Source: Chrysophaeum taylorii
Lineage: Eukaryota; Sar; Pelagophyceae; Pelagomonadales; Pelagomonadaceae
Assembly: GCA_029834535.1 (NCBI GenBank)
Contig: JAQMWT010000012.1
Location: forward strand, 1 to 64,000
DNA length: 64,000 nucleotides
Direction: 5' to 3'
Shown here: piece after piece, positions 11,244 to 21,800 of the stretch
Layout of the letters: each line of letters starts with the position of its first letter
Numbering within the stretch: position 1 is the stretch's first letter
The notes under the pieces: model-generated
Told to the model about the DNA's origin: nothing
The model's database searches: none
Seen by the model: the letters and a program-made list of their open reading frames with translations, nothing else
Position numbers and translations under genes: made by a program

Positions 11244-11858
11244 TTATTTTTGTTTTGTTTTTAAGACGGAGGGGGGGGGTCCCCAGGGAATATTATTATT
11301 TTGGTCGTCGAGGGGCTGGTGGTGGTTCTCGAGCATGGCGAGCTGGTCGAGGATGTAGGCCCCGATCTCGAGACAGGGGTCGACCCGGACGTCTTCGGCG
11401 GCGAGAAAAACGTGGCGCCAGACCGCGGCCCCGAGATCCTCGAGTTTAGCGGCAGAGTCCTCTTTCGCGATCGCCTTGTCGTACTCGACAGCGGCGGCGA
11501 AGGAGTACTTCTGAACGTTGGTCAGGTGCTTGTCGACCATCATCTCGGCGACGCCCGTCTGCCGGATGCGGCCCACGGTGTCGTCCCAGAGCTCGTCGAA
11601 CAACGCCTCCTGGATCAATTTACCCTGGTCGACACTGAAGAGCCGCCGGTGAAGCATCCAGACATGCGTCACCAGGAGCGCGTGCGCTGGCCGGAACTCG
11701 TTCGTCGGCACGAGCTTGGCCCACGCGGGGCGTCCGGCCTGCACGGCGCACGATCTCAGGAGCTGGGCGGCGGTCTTGGCGCGCGTCGACTCGGCACCGT
11801 AATACCCGAGCACGCGCAGCAACGGCGCGAACCGCTTCTCGACGATGCTGCTGCTCAT
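11244..11858 (-). CDS. UQCC1: Ubiquinol-cytochrome c reductase assembly chaperone (UQCC1/CBP3 family)
   Basis: A 204-residue protein of the CBP3/UQCC1 chaperone family, which in mitochondria binds newly made cytochrome b and helps assemble respiratory complex III. Landmarks are HALLVTHVWMLHRRLF near residues 58-73, EALFDELWDDTVGRIRQTGV near 84-103, and VDKHLTNVQKYSFAAAVEYDKAI, matching the family pattern of an HxW helix followed by the FD.(M/L)W segment. The gene begins MSSSIVEKRFAPLL; no clear cleavable mitochondrial presequence is obvious, although the first 50 residues are basic. It is intronless. It precedes TTLL1 on the same strand and is divergent from the helical-repeat gene across 120 bases, which probably hold both promoters. 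The tail after residue 185 is rich in N, Q and P and looks lineage-specific. Confidence 0.85.
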   Translation of the reverse strand: MSSSIVEKRFAPLLRVLGYYGAESTRAKTAAQLLRSCAVQAGRPAWAKLVPTNEFRPAHALLVTHVWMLHRRLFSVDQGKLIQEALFDELWDDTVGRIRQTGVAEMMVDKHLTNVQKYSFAAAVEYDKAIAKEDSAAKLEDLGAAVWRHVFLAAEDVRVDPCLEIGAYILDQLAMLENHHQPLDDQNNNIPWGPPPSVLKTKQK

Positions 11859-11978
11859 CTCCGCACACGATTAAAAAATATATGATGAAACCCGCACCTT
11901 CTTCAACTAATAAATAACCCTAGGAGTGGATGAGTCATCATCGTTCGTCGAGGTGCGAAGATTCCCATTCGCAAAGAG

Positions 11979-14297
11979 ATGCGGTGGGTGGTGGTGGTAC
12001 TGCCCGTGGCGTGCCTCGTGTTCCCGCCAAAGCTTTCGCCGTCGTCGTCGTCGTCGTTGTCGTCGTCAGAGAGGAATGTCGCGCGGGCGTTGGAGAAACT
12101 CGTGGACGAGCGCGCGCAGGCCGGGTTCACCGCCGCCGTGACGAAGAACGCGTCGCGGGTCGCGGCGTTGGACGCGGAGATCAGCGAGCTCGCGTGGGCG
12201 TGCGTCTTGCAGCAGCAAGAGTTTGGGGAATTCGAGGACGTCGCGGGGAAGGTCCTCGGCGCGTACATGGAGCGGTGCGGGTGCTCGCGGAAGCGTTCGC
12301 CGGCGTCGCTCGTCGCGGCGGCAGCGGCTTCGGCAGCTCTGATTGGCGACGTCCACGTCGCCGAGGCCCGCGTCGCGGCGGTCGACGGGTTGAACGACGA
12401 CGTCATAAAATCGCGGCTCGTCGCTTCGCTCTGCGCGGCGCCCGCGCGGCGCGACGAGGCGCTACTGCTCGCCCTCTCGCTTCTGGATTCGACCGATGGA
12501 AGAATCGGACCGAACGCGTGGCTCGCGCAAAACGCGCGGCGCGCAGTTCTGGACGCGCTCGTGCGGCGCGCGCGCGAGCAGGGAAGGGCCCAGCGCCTCG
12601 ACGACGACGAGACGGCCCTCCTCACGTATTCCGGGGAGCGGTCGCGGCGTCGAGTCGACCTCTTGCCCGCCGACGACGTCGACTTCCCGGCCGCGTTCGA
12701 CCTCCTCGACGCGGCCGAGCAGCTCGCGCGCGGCGCGGCGCGCGGGCGGCCGACGCGAGACGCCATCGCCCGCGTCGCGGCCCTCGCGTACCACGATTCG
12801 CCGAGATCTCTGGTCGCGGCCAAGACGGCCCTCAGGCGAGTCGCGGGCGGTGGCGACTCGTTTCCCGCCGCCGTCGTTCGCGCCGTGCTGCGCGAAGCCC
12901 TCGGCCGCGGCGAGGCTTTGGCGGCGCGCGAGCTCCTCGATGAGCTCGCGAAAAGGCGGCAAAAGGACCAACAACCCGAAGGCGACCACGACGCGACCCT
13001 CGACGTCGTCCTCGAGGCGTGCGCCGACGACGGCGACTTCGAGGGCGCGGCCGAGGCGCTCGCGGCGCGCGCGAACGCGACCGCGCGCGCCTCGGCCCTC
13101 GCGCTGCGGGCCTGCCTCGCGGCCGTCGCCGCGGGCAACCCCAAAGCCGAGGCGGCGGCGCGCGCGGCCCTCGCCGCCGCCGCCGCCGCCGCCCCGTACG
13201 CCGCCGCATCGCGCGACCTCGACCGCGCGAAGCTCGCTTTCGACGTCGCGCTGCGTCTCCGGAACAACGAGCCGCTCCCTTCGATCGCGGGGGGTTCCGT
13301 CGTGGCAGCCCTCGCTGGCATCGAGGCCGTCGCGACGGCCTCGGATCCCGAGTACGGCGCGACCGAGCGACGACCGGCCTGCGCCGCGGCCGCGAACGAG
13401 CTGCTGACGGCCGACGCCCCGGGCGTCGTCCGCGACGCGGCGATGCGCGTCTTCTGCGCCGAGGGCGCGACCCGCTTCGCGATCGACCTCGCCGCCTCGA
13501 GGCCCGACGACGCCAACGCCAGATACGGCGCCCTCCGCTGCTGCGCGCTCGCCGCGCGCGCCGACGCCCTCGCCGCCCTCCGCTCGGACGGCCTCTGGTC
13601 GAGTCTCGCCGAGGCCGTCGCTTTGGCGCGCGCCGGCCAGCCCCTCGAGGCCCTCACCAAATACCAAGACATCGAGGGTACCTCTAAAAGGGCCCGCGCG
13701 GCCATCCTCGCGGCCCTCGTCTCCCACCCGAAAGGCGCGATCGCGGCGGCCGCGCTCCTCGACGACTCCGCCGACCCCCGCGAGCGGGACGACGACGACG
13801 ACGACGGCAAGCGCGTCCGCGCGGCCCTCGCGCGTCGCCTCGGCAACGCGCGCACCTGGGCCTACGCCTCTTCCTTAAAACAACAGCAAGCCACCTTCAA
13901 GGTTGGCGAGACGACCTACGCCCGCCTCGCCGCCGCCTTGATCAGGGCCTGCGAGGCCCGCGACGCCCGCGAAGCCGTCGTCCTCCTCACGCGCTACGGC
14001 GTCCAGGTCACCTCCGACGTCCAGTCCTACCTCGACGAGGCACGGCCCCGACGCAAAGGCACGCTCCTCTACAAGGCCCTCTTCGGCACCAACCCGAAAT
14101 CTCCGCCCGACGGCGCCGAAAGATGGTTCGACTCCCGCGCCGAACGACGCCCCCCACCAATCGACGTCCGCCAGAACCGACGACACGCCCGTCAGATCGT
14201 CGTCGACCACCACGCCCCTTCCGAAACAACATCCGGAGCCTCCTCGTCGGCGGACTCCGACAAACCCCGTCATCATCGCCGCCGCCGCCGTCGCTAA
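11979..14297 (+). CDS. Alanine-rich helical-repeat protein with N-terminal signal, possibly PPR-like
   Basis: A 772-residue protein of unknown function. The first 20 residues (MRWVVVVLPVACLVFPPKLS) look like a signal peptide or the signal part of a plastid-targeting leader. The rest is a long array of alpha helices rich in Ala, Arg and Asp, with units such as YARLAAALIRACEARDAREA near 645-665 that resemble pentatricopeptide or TPR helix pairs, but no canonical repeat register was found by eye. The tail is low complexity, ending in HHRRRRRR, and a GAC microsatellite encodes DDDDDD near residue 606. Very high GC makes antisense frames open for hundreds of codons; this frame was chosen for its plausible start, signal and helical composition. 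If it is a PPR protein it would act on organellar RNA; that is conjecture. Confidence 0.65.
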   Translation: MRWVVVVLPVACLVFPPKLSPSSSSSLSSSERNVARALEKLVDERAQAGFTAAVTKNASRVAALDAEISELAWACVLQQQEFGEFEDVAGKVLGAYMERCGCSRKRSPASLVAAAAASAALIGDVHVAEARVAAVDGLNDDVIKSRLVASLCAAPARRDEALLLALSLLDSTDGRIGPNAWLAQNARRAVLDALVRRAREQGRAQRLDDDETALLTYSGERSRRRVDLLPADDVDFPAAFDLLDAAEQLARGAARGRPTRDAIARVAALAYHDSPRSLVAAKTALRRVAGGGDSFPAAVVRAVLREALGRGEALAARELLDELAKRRQKDQQPEGDHDATLDVVLEACADDGDFEGAAEALAARANATARASALALRACLAAVAAGNPKAEAAARAALAAAAAAAPYAAASRDLDRAKLAFDVALRLRNNEPLPSIAGGSVVAALAGIEAVATASDPEYGATERRPACAAAANELLTADAPGVVRDAAMRVFCAEGATRFAIDLAASRPDDANARYGALRCCALAARADALAALRSDGLWSSLAEAVALARAGQPLEALTKYQDIEGTSKRARAAILAALVSHPKGAIAAAALLDDSADPRERDDDDDDGKRVRAALARRLGNARTWAYASSLKQQQATFKVGETTYARLAAALIRACEARDAREAVVLLTRYGVQVTSDVQSYLDEARPRRKGTLLYKALFGTNPKSPPDGAERWFDSRAERRPPPIDVRQNRRHARQIVVDHHAPSETTSGASSSADSDKPRHHRRRRRR

Positions 14298-14792
14298 CTA
14301 CTAATATGGGCTTGTTTATGATGGACCCCCGTCCGTGCGTGGCGACGACTACCCCCCTTTTCTTCTTACCAGCGAGGGTCGCTTTCGTCGATCTTCCAAG
14401 AGAGGGAGGGAGGGAGGGAGGGAGGGAGGGAGGGAGGACCTACCTCCACACGCGACTGCGTATCCGAGCACCCGATTTTTTTTTGCAACACTGTGTCCCT
14501 ACGCATCCGAGGACCTCGTCGGCCGCCGGCTGCTGCTGTTGTCACCCGGCGGCTTATTCGTTCGCTCCTTTCATAGCCCCGAAAGCGGCAAGCCATGGCG
14601 CACCTCGAGCTGGAGCCCGCATTCATTGATGCTGCGCTAAACTAAAGCGCATCTTCTTGTCCCACGGGCACCCACCCATCGCGGCTCGCCCGCCACTTGA
14701 GAAAGAACACTATACTACTTCGAGAGCCGCCTCCCACCAGTGCCAGTGTTACCCTCTCTCTTGAAACAAACAAACAAACAAACAAACCTAGT
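14298..14792. other. Intergenic region upstream of TDP1 with GGGA and ACAA microsatellites
   Basis: No gene seen. It contains a (GGGA)n run at about 14402-14438, T-rich stretches, and an (AAAC)n run at about 14764-14787 that directly precedes the TDP1 start codon and probably lies in its 5-prime leader. Confidence 0.6.
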
Positions 14793-16220
14793 ATGATGAG
14801 CCTCCCGCCGCAGAAGAAGGCCCGAATCGTCGTAGACCTTACCAAAGATTCCTCCTCGCAGAAGGACTCCGTTGAGGTCCGCCCTGCGTGGCATCCGCTG
14901 CGGACCGTTCGGATCCCGGCGGCCGGGAACGAGCACGCAGTCGGCTTCCGCGACATAGTCGTCGTAGGAAAGATAGAATGGGCCGTCGTCTCAAACTTTA
15001 TGATCGACGCGAAGTGGCTCCTGTCCGTGTGGCCAGAGGCGCGCGATGTGCCGCGCGTCGTGATCTTCAGCGGGGACGGACGCCATAATTATCCTCCGAA
15101 TTTTGACGTTTACGATCGGAATCCAAAGCAGTACGGGTATCGGTACGGATGCCACCACGCGAAATTCCTCATCTTGAAGTTCCGAGATCACTTGCGCGTG
15201 GCAGTCACGACCGCAAACTTCATTCGAGTCGATTTCCACGAGAAATCGCAGGGGGCATGGATGCAGGACTTTCCGGTCGGCAACGCCGGAAGCGACTTTG
15301 AAGATTCTCTGTGCGACTATCTCGACCAGCTCGCGAAATGGCCCGTGCGAGAAGGTCCGTGGGGACCGTCGTTGAGCCAGGCTGTGAGAGAATTTGATTT
15401 CTCGAAAGCGACGGCCCATCTAGTGCCGACGGTGCCCGGCCGCCACGAAGGAGCGACGATGCGCAAGTACGGCCACGTGCGCGTCAGGCACCTCGAGAAG
15501 GAGGGGGGTGCCCACCTCGTCGTGCAATTTTCCAGCATGGCGAGCACGAAGGGCCAGTACAAGAAGCAACTCGAGACGAGCTTTGGTGGCGGCCCGATGA
15601 AGATCGTGTGGCCGACCGCGCGCGACGTCCGAACGTCCGTCGGCGGCTATTCCCACGGCCGAAGCCTGCCCTCCAAGCACCAGGACGTCGAGGCCCTCAG
15701 GGACCATCTCCACAAGTGGGCGGGCTCGCCCTCACCCTTCGTCGCTGCCCGCGCGGCGGCGTCGCCTCACCTCAAGACCGTTTCCCGTCTGACGGACGAT
15801 CGCGTCGCGTGGTCCTTTCTCGGCTCCCAGAACATTAGTCGGTGCGCGTGGGGCGAGCTCCAAAAGGGCGACACACAACTTTATTGCCAGCACTGGGAGC
15901 TCGGCGTCTTGGTGACGGCCAACTCCCTCGGCGTCGACCGCCTCGTCACCACAGACCAACTTTCCGCTACTTCCGCCAACCGCGTTTCTAGCCTCGGAGT
16001 TGTGCCGCTGCCCTTTCCTGCGAGCCCCGCGATCAAATACGACCATTTCGACCGGCCCTGGGTCGCCACTAAAGAAGGCAAGACCCCCGTCGACTACGAC
16101 GACCTTCCCGACGACTACGGTGCCATCAACGTGATGCAATGCGCCGAATCTTTTTATGACTGCACTGCGCCCGCGGAAGAGCGCTGCGGCCGCCCCCTCG
16201 TAGATCGCGCCATTTGTTGA
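14793..16220 (+). CDS. TDP1: Tyrosyl-DNA phosphodiesterase 1
   Basis: A 475-residue phospholipase D superfamily enzyme that removes stalled topoisomerase I peptides and other 3-prime blocks from DNA. Both catalytic HKN sets are visible: HHAKFLIL with TTANF (His122, Lys124, Asn142) followed by the family block WHxK-like FHEKSQGAWMQDFP, and PHLKTVSRL with GSQNISRCAWGEL (His326, Lys328, Asn347). The C-terminal DRPW near 430 matches the family. The start is placed at the second of the in-frame ATGs, where homology to a nuclear protein begins; an upstream in-frame ATG at 14697 would add 32 residues translated from a repeat-rich leader. The N-terminus PPQKKARIVVDLTKD combines a short basic stretch and a SUMO-interaction-like core. 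It is shorter than animal TDP1 (about 608) because the disordered N-terminal region is reduced. It is intronless. Confidence 0.94.
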   Translation: MMSLPPQKKARIVVDLTKDSSSQKDSVEVRPAWHPLRTVRIPAAGNEHAVGFRDIVVVGKIEWAVVSNFMIDAKWLLSVWPEARDVPRVVIFSGDGRHNYPPNFDVYDRNPKQYGYRYGCHHAKFLILKFRDHLRVAVTTANFIRVDFHEKSQGAWMQDFPVGNAGSDFEDSLCDYLDQLAKWPVREGPWGPSLSQAVREFDFSKATAHLVPTVPGRHEGATMRKYGHVRVRHLEKEGGAHLVVQFSSMASTKGQYKKQLETSFGGGPMKIVWPTARDVRTSVGGYSHGRSLPSKHQDVEALRDHLHKWAGSPSPFVAARAAASPHLKTVSRLTDDRVAWSFLGSQNISRCAWGELQKGDTQLYCQHWELGVLVTANSLGVDRLVTTDQLSATSANRVSSLGVVPLPFPASPAIKYDHFDRPWVATKEGKTPVDYDDLPDDYGAINVMQCAESFYDCTAPAEERCGRPLVDRAIC

Positions 16221-16790
16221 GACCAAAGTCCACTTGGTCTCTACCACGGGCCGCCAAAGGGCTTGAGTGGTGGCGAAGGGGATTATCTTTCTTGTTCTTC
16301 GATCAGGACGACCCGGGACTTGGCGGCGATCATCGAGATCAGTCGGAAGTACATTCGGGCTCGTGTGCTTCTTCTCATGGAGGAAGATCGGCATCAGCGT
16401 AGGATAAGACAAGGAAGGAAGGAGCCTCCATTTTTGTGATGGTTGTATTTTTGCATTTTTTATGTTATGTCGTAAATGTTTATGAGATGACGAGCCATAT
16501 GTGCAAAGGCCACACGCTAGGCAAAGAAAAAAATGGAGCAAGATTATCGAACGTTAATTATTTGGGTTGGCCACCAATAGCAGCGAATGCGAGGAGTGTG
16601 ACGACGCTCACCTTGGTGGTGGTCGTCGTCGTCGTCGTCGTTGAATATGCGAAACACTCGCAGGTCAATGTGTTTTTTTTTATCTGATGTGTTAACTAAG
16701 GGTGATAAGCTGCTGACACACAACAAACAAAGCTCCCTCGTTGTCGACCTGCAGCGGTACCAGAGGTATGGTATCATCGCATGCCTGGTA
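16221..16790. other. Intergenic region after TDP1
   Basis: Probably the TDP1 3-prime UTR plus spacer. It holds a GTC microsatellite (about 16618-16641) and T-runs. No gene, tRNA or element end was recognised. Confidence 0.55.
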
Positions 16791-18150
16791 GTTGAAGGGT
16801 TTGGTACAAGTCATCACAAGCCGAAGAGAAGTATACGGCTTCATCGGCTGGCTGTATATGCATCAGCAAAAAACACTGCATGGAGAGTAGACTTCGCCGC
16901 GATTGTTTGTCATTTTGGCGCGATTCCGAGACACGGCATCCGAAAACATAATTGCAACCCAGATGTGGATCTGAGCCTCTCGTAGGGAGCATAGGCGAAG
17001 TCGGCATCACTGTATGCTATGGTTGGATGTGATGACAGATTCTCAAAGAGCTCGGAATACTCAGAGCACAAGAACACTCACAATTTCAGAGAATAATAGA
17101 TTGCCATCAGCTCTGTAAACGAGAACCATATTGGTCGTTCAGACGCGGACAACTTAATGTGGTTACAAACCAAATGACATGACGGGGTTTTGGCGCGTGC
17201 ATGCCCTTGCACATGCGGATATAAACGACTGTAATGTCCGGGCCGACAGTAATCCTGAGATAGATAAGTGAGCCAAAATTTTACTAAAATCCCGTCTCTG
17301 TGAATTGAACTTGCACAGGGGTCAACACTCTGGCAAATTGCTCTTCGATTTCATGGGATTAAGGTGCGCGTTTGCGTGGGAGTTGACCAACGAGAAAATC
17401 TTGTACGCAGTTTTTTGATCTTATGTCCAGCTGATGTGGTAAAAGCCACCACGAGTCAGGTCGATTTTACAAACTGAGAACAAGACACGATTTGACTTAT
17501 TTAGCCCACTTGACTCCATATTTTCGAACTCTCTGAAGGGTGCGCCTCTGGTCTTTCCTATTACTACTGTGTCTGAGCCTGCGATTAACAGGTCGACAAG
17601 ATACGTAGCGATAGCATGACACTCATTGCTTTTGGGATTGTGCTGCGTGAATAGGGTTGCATTCGTTCCTGCTACAGAAGAAGCCAAGGTTAGAAAATAG
17701 CTTGTTGAGGTGCTTGGAGATAAAGGCGGGCGAGGACTGAAGTCCGTACAGGGCTCTTATGAGTCTGAAGGCTTTTCTGCCCTTGGGATTGTCCTTTCTA
17801 AATGAGACGAAGATTTTATGTCCTGCTTGGATACCACGAGGCTTATTGACCAATATAGTCTCATGATGCTTTGAATGAAGGTCTGAGGCACATCAGCGTG
17901 GTGCACGGGTATGTGATCATGTGTGGCGACTGCCAGGACTATGCGACCAGTTGCTCACTTGTCATCGGACTACGCGCAATGTCGACGTCGAATCAAAAAA
18001 CGAGGCTCAAGAAGCCTTTGACCACGCATCGCTCTTTGTTCTTTACATAGACACAACCTCCGGTATTTCCGCGAAGGAACAGCGATAAGGTAGCTCGGAT
18101 CTACCTTCCGGGGTAATGACGAGTCGCATGACTCCTTTGTCTTTAAAGGT
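16790..18150 (-). mobile_element. Degenerate Copia pol remnant (RT and RNase H)
   Basis: A decayed piece of another Copia element on the minus strand. Recognisable parts are an RT stretch with ALYGLQSSP and YLVDLLIAGSD (about 17420-17950) and, downstream on that strand, an RNase H stretch with DADFA and RSTSG (about 16800-17020). It is broken in many places and looks older than elements 1-3. No LTRs were found. Confidence 0.7.
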
Positions 18151-18482
18151 CGACTGCTAAGAGGGGGGTGTGTGGGGGGGGCATGAAGGATGTGGGTGGT
18201 TTTGTGGGGTAGGAGGGATGTGCCTGACGGGCGGAGATAAGTATGCGGGACCTAGTCGGGGTCATCGCCGAGTCGTGGGGGAGGCGAAGAGAGGACGGGC
18301 CCCGCCCGGAGGTCGTACGCATGCTGCCGCCGGACGCATGTCACTCCTTTGTCAGTAATAACGTCGACTTTTTCGCGGGCGATTCCAGGTCTTTCGAAGT
18401 GTTCCATTTCATAATGTGACATACTCTTCAATTCTGAACGCCTTGCGTGCTCACACTCGCACCCTCTTAGCAGTCGACCTTT
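18147..18482. repeat. Short segment bounded by inverted copies of a 17-base motif
   Basis: GTCGACTGCTAAGAGGG lies at about 18149-18165 on the plus strand and its complement at about 18464-18480, so the segment between has matching inverted ends. The interior is GT-rich and non-coding. A third copy of the motif is in element 3 near 31217-31235. It could be a small non-autonomous DNA element, or two purine-rich priming tracts of Copia elements facing each other. No clean target duplication was seen. Confidence 0.4.
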
Positions 18483-18489
18483 ACATGCC

Positions 18490-18843
18490 CTTCAATTCTA
18501 GAGTATGGCCATTGTCCAAGCAACCATGAGATGGTCCAGACATCCTGCGTGCCAAATTAATTTTCTTTTGCCTATACCTCCTGATCTGTGTTGTGACATG
18601 ATTGCAAATGCTATTCCAGCTGGCACCTATCATGTATTGTATACAAAATTGTGTCAGATCGTCTATGATTCGCATAAACTAACCTTATCTTCATCTTTCG
18701 ATCCCGATCATGCCCAACTAACAAAACATACAGGCCAACTTTCTTCACCAACATCTTTCCTACAGATCACTCACAACAACTTTCTCAGAGTTTCCTTATA
18801 TGCAGAGAAATCTGCTAACTCCTTACACTTATCCGTCCGTTGA
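18490..18843 (+). mobile_element. Copia pol fragment (pre-integrase region)
   Basis: A short plus-strand piece whose frame matches the pre-integrase region of elements 1 and 3 (DLCC, then NAIPAGTYHVLYTKLCQ and SSFDPDHAQLTK). It sits just before element 2 and is a separate scrap. It is broken and lacks both ends. Confidence 0.75.
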
Positions 18844-18849
18844 GAACGC

Positions 18850-21800
18850 GATCTCTTCCTTACCCTTCTTCTTCCCTTTTACACAATCAAGTAGTCCTTT
18901 GATTTGTGCTTACGCTCATCATCATGGTCTAGCGCGCCCCGTAGGTATGTAGCATCACATGTTACCCTGGTGCGTTTCTATGTATCGTCTGTCGTGTGCC
19001 GAGGCTAGGGGGACCCTGCCTTTTGTTCCCTGAAATCTGCCCTGCCAGACTCACACGGTGAGACGGGATGGTCTCTCAGTGACTGAACCACTGTCTCGCG
19101 GAAGTCTCTGCAGGTTATGGGCCCAGCGGGGTCCTGAGGGATCATGTGTTGCATGCACGTACCATATTGGGTTTTGGACCGTTACCGCGCCGGTCTAGCC
19201 TCGCCATGCAACACAATTGTCTGTATACGCTTTAACATGGGTGTTATACATAGCTACACCGCACACGTTAAGACTGCGCACCCCTGTATGCTTGTTTATC
19301 GTCATCGTATTGTCGTGATAGTGTCGGTGCGTGTGTAGTCTGGCTACCCTGTACTGATTGCACGCGCGCTTGGAATATTTTGGGTATGTCCACTAGGACA
19401 TTCCACGACAGTACAAACCTACCCGCTCTCTGAGCACCACCTTACACAACGGCCTGTCAGTGCATGCCCTTTCACACTGGCAAGAACCACAGTTTATACA
19501 GTTGCCATATAGGCACCTTCCATTGTCTGCCTGATGAGTGTACATAGACGCCGCGAGACAGACCCCTTAGAATGTCTAACTGTTGTCAACTGCTCTGACT
19601 GAACCATAGGTTCAAGTCACCGTTCTCATGGCAGAACGAGCAGCAAGAGCCGCGCCCAAGGCAGTCACTGGTGCGGATATTCTCAAGTTAGAGGCCCCTG
19701 TTGTTGAGTTTCTCAACGATGGGAATCGGTTTCGGCTTCAAAGCCGGAAGGTCTCACTCCAAGTGAGACAGATTAGGCAATTACTGCGCTTTCACCACGC
19801 AGGAGCCCTCTTCGAGTTCGACTCGTACGAGGCTTATACGAGGTCCTGCCCTGACTACGAAGTCATGCGCAATGGGATCTTATACTGGGCTTTCCTGGAC
19901 TGGCAACGCGATATAGCGTTAGAACTCAACCTCCAAAATGTTGAAGACTTGCCTCCTGAATATCAGAGCTGGCACTTCACATCTGAGGCGTTCCCAAACT
20001 TACCTGACTCCGAAGTTGCACAGTTGGCCACTGTCTTCTACGGTAATGAGGTCAGGGCCCTTCGCCCCGAAATAAATGACCCTTTAAAGACGCTGAACGG
20101 GAGCTCAACCGTCACTACCCCCGTGAGCTCGCCTTTGATGAGAGAATCAACGCTCCAGTGTCCACCTTTGCATTTTCACATGCCGATTGGCAAACTTACC
20201 AATCTATCTATGCCACCTCTCGTATACCTTCTTTAATCACGAGAGTGTGGGGAAACCCGCTCTTGCGGCCTGGCTAGCCATTACCGAAGTATACAACCGG
20301 CACTACCACCCTAATAAAAACCGAGCTATCATGCTCATTTTCCTTTAACCTTTATGAAACTGTCGCTAGTATCGATGTTTCGTATTTGAAACAGCAATTT
20401 AACGCTGTCGTGTATAATCCCAACTGGTATGTACATGTCTCCGTTGAATGCTTAAAGTCCTTCAGACATCTCTCTTTTCAGCTTAACCAGGAAGAGACAA
20501 ATCTACAGTTCGACGAATCTACACTTTGCAAGAGCTTTATGAACACTTTGCTGATAATACCAGCAACAACCGCTATGACCGGGGATGGGTCGACTGGTGT
20601 CTCATTTATGAGACATGATCTTCTGCCAGAGCACGACCCGAAGCCGACAGGTTATGTCATCCGTCTGACTCTTCAGCTATTCTTGAGTTTGCTTTTGATC
20701 TCTACAATTCCGCCTCCAATACCGCAAGCGATAAAAGGCGTCTCGAACCTCCTGTCTCATGGATACCTTATGTTGAAGGTTTATCCACTCACCAGAAACC
20801 TAAACTTCTGTTGACCCAGCTACTGGACAACACGGATTCTGAGCTGGAACACACAGCTCATGTTTTCGCGTTGCTTACCACTCCAGCAAATGGACAACAA
20901 TCAAAACCCGCTTTTAACGCATGACGCCACCGTAATTCAAAAGACGCTAGCCAGCTGTTCTCACCCAATGATCTTAGCTACTACCGCCCTGGCGACTCTT
21001 ATGTCACCAGAGCTCGCAGTCCTGGTCAATCTTACGACCGACCTGTGTATGCGCGCACTTTCGACAGACCTTCCCGATCGGATATGAAGTTGTTAGATCG
21101 CACTGAACATACAATGCGCGCACTCAAAGAACAATTTCGCGAGCTGTCTAAGCATACTGCCCAAAGTGCAACTACGTCTCAATTGCAAGAGAAGATCAAC
21201 AAGCTGTTCGAAACTTTATTACAATCAGCCGATATCATTGCTATTTCTACCTCGGACGATAACGCCGGTTTTCTCTGCCTTAACGATCAACTCTCCTACG
21301 CCGAAGATATTGTCCGGGACGTTGATATACATCTGCTTTCGACCGCAGCGTCGTTAAACTATGGGGCAGACCAACCATCTGTGTCTGCACCCTACCCCTC
21401 TACTTCACCGAACGCAAATGGCAACGGTTCTTCACCCGCCGCTTCTCCCACCAAGTCAGTCAATCATACTGCGGATGCTATAGCGCAATTATCACGTGAG
21501 CGGCTGAATGAGCTTTCTTCTCACGATACTGCAGCATTGTGTCTCAAGAGTACTGCTCAAGCAACATCCCAGTCTACTTCATCCCCTACCACGCAAGATA
21601 GCCTCTCGCCTTTCAACATCAGTAACGGACTAGGAAAAGACAACGGTGAACTAACTGCGCCCGTCGCCCCCATTAAATTCTCTCGAGTAGTTGTCACCTC
21701 CAAGCTCCTCAATCAGCCCAATCTTTTTGCAGCCAGCATTCCCTCTACCAGTGTGCCTCGCGAGAATGCCTTTCTCACCAAATATCGGAGAGATCATAAT

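Noticed and set aside
12462-13727. 421-codon minus-strand frame inside the helical-repeat gene
   Set aside because: Gly/Arg/Glu-rich shadow without recognisable features.
11903-13855. 650-codon open frame antisense to the helical-repeat gene
   Set aside because: Composition is Arg/Ala/Ser noise from a very GC-rich gene read backwards; no signal, domain or sensible start.
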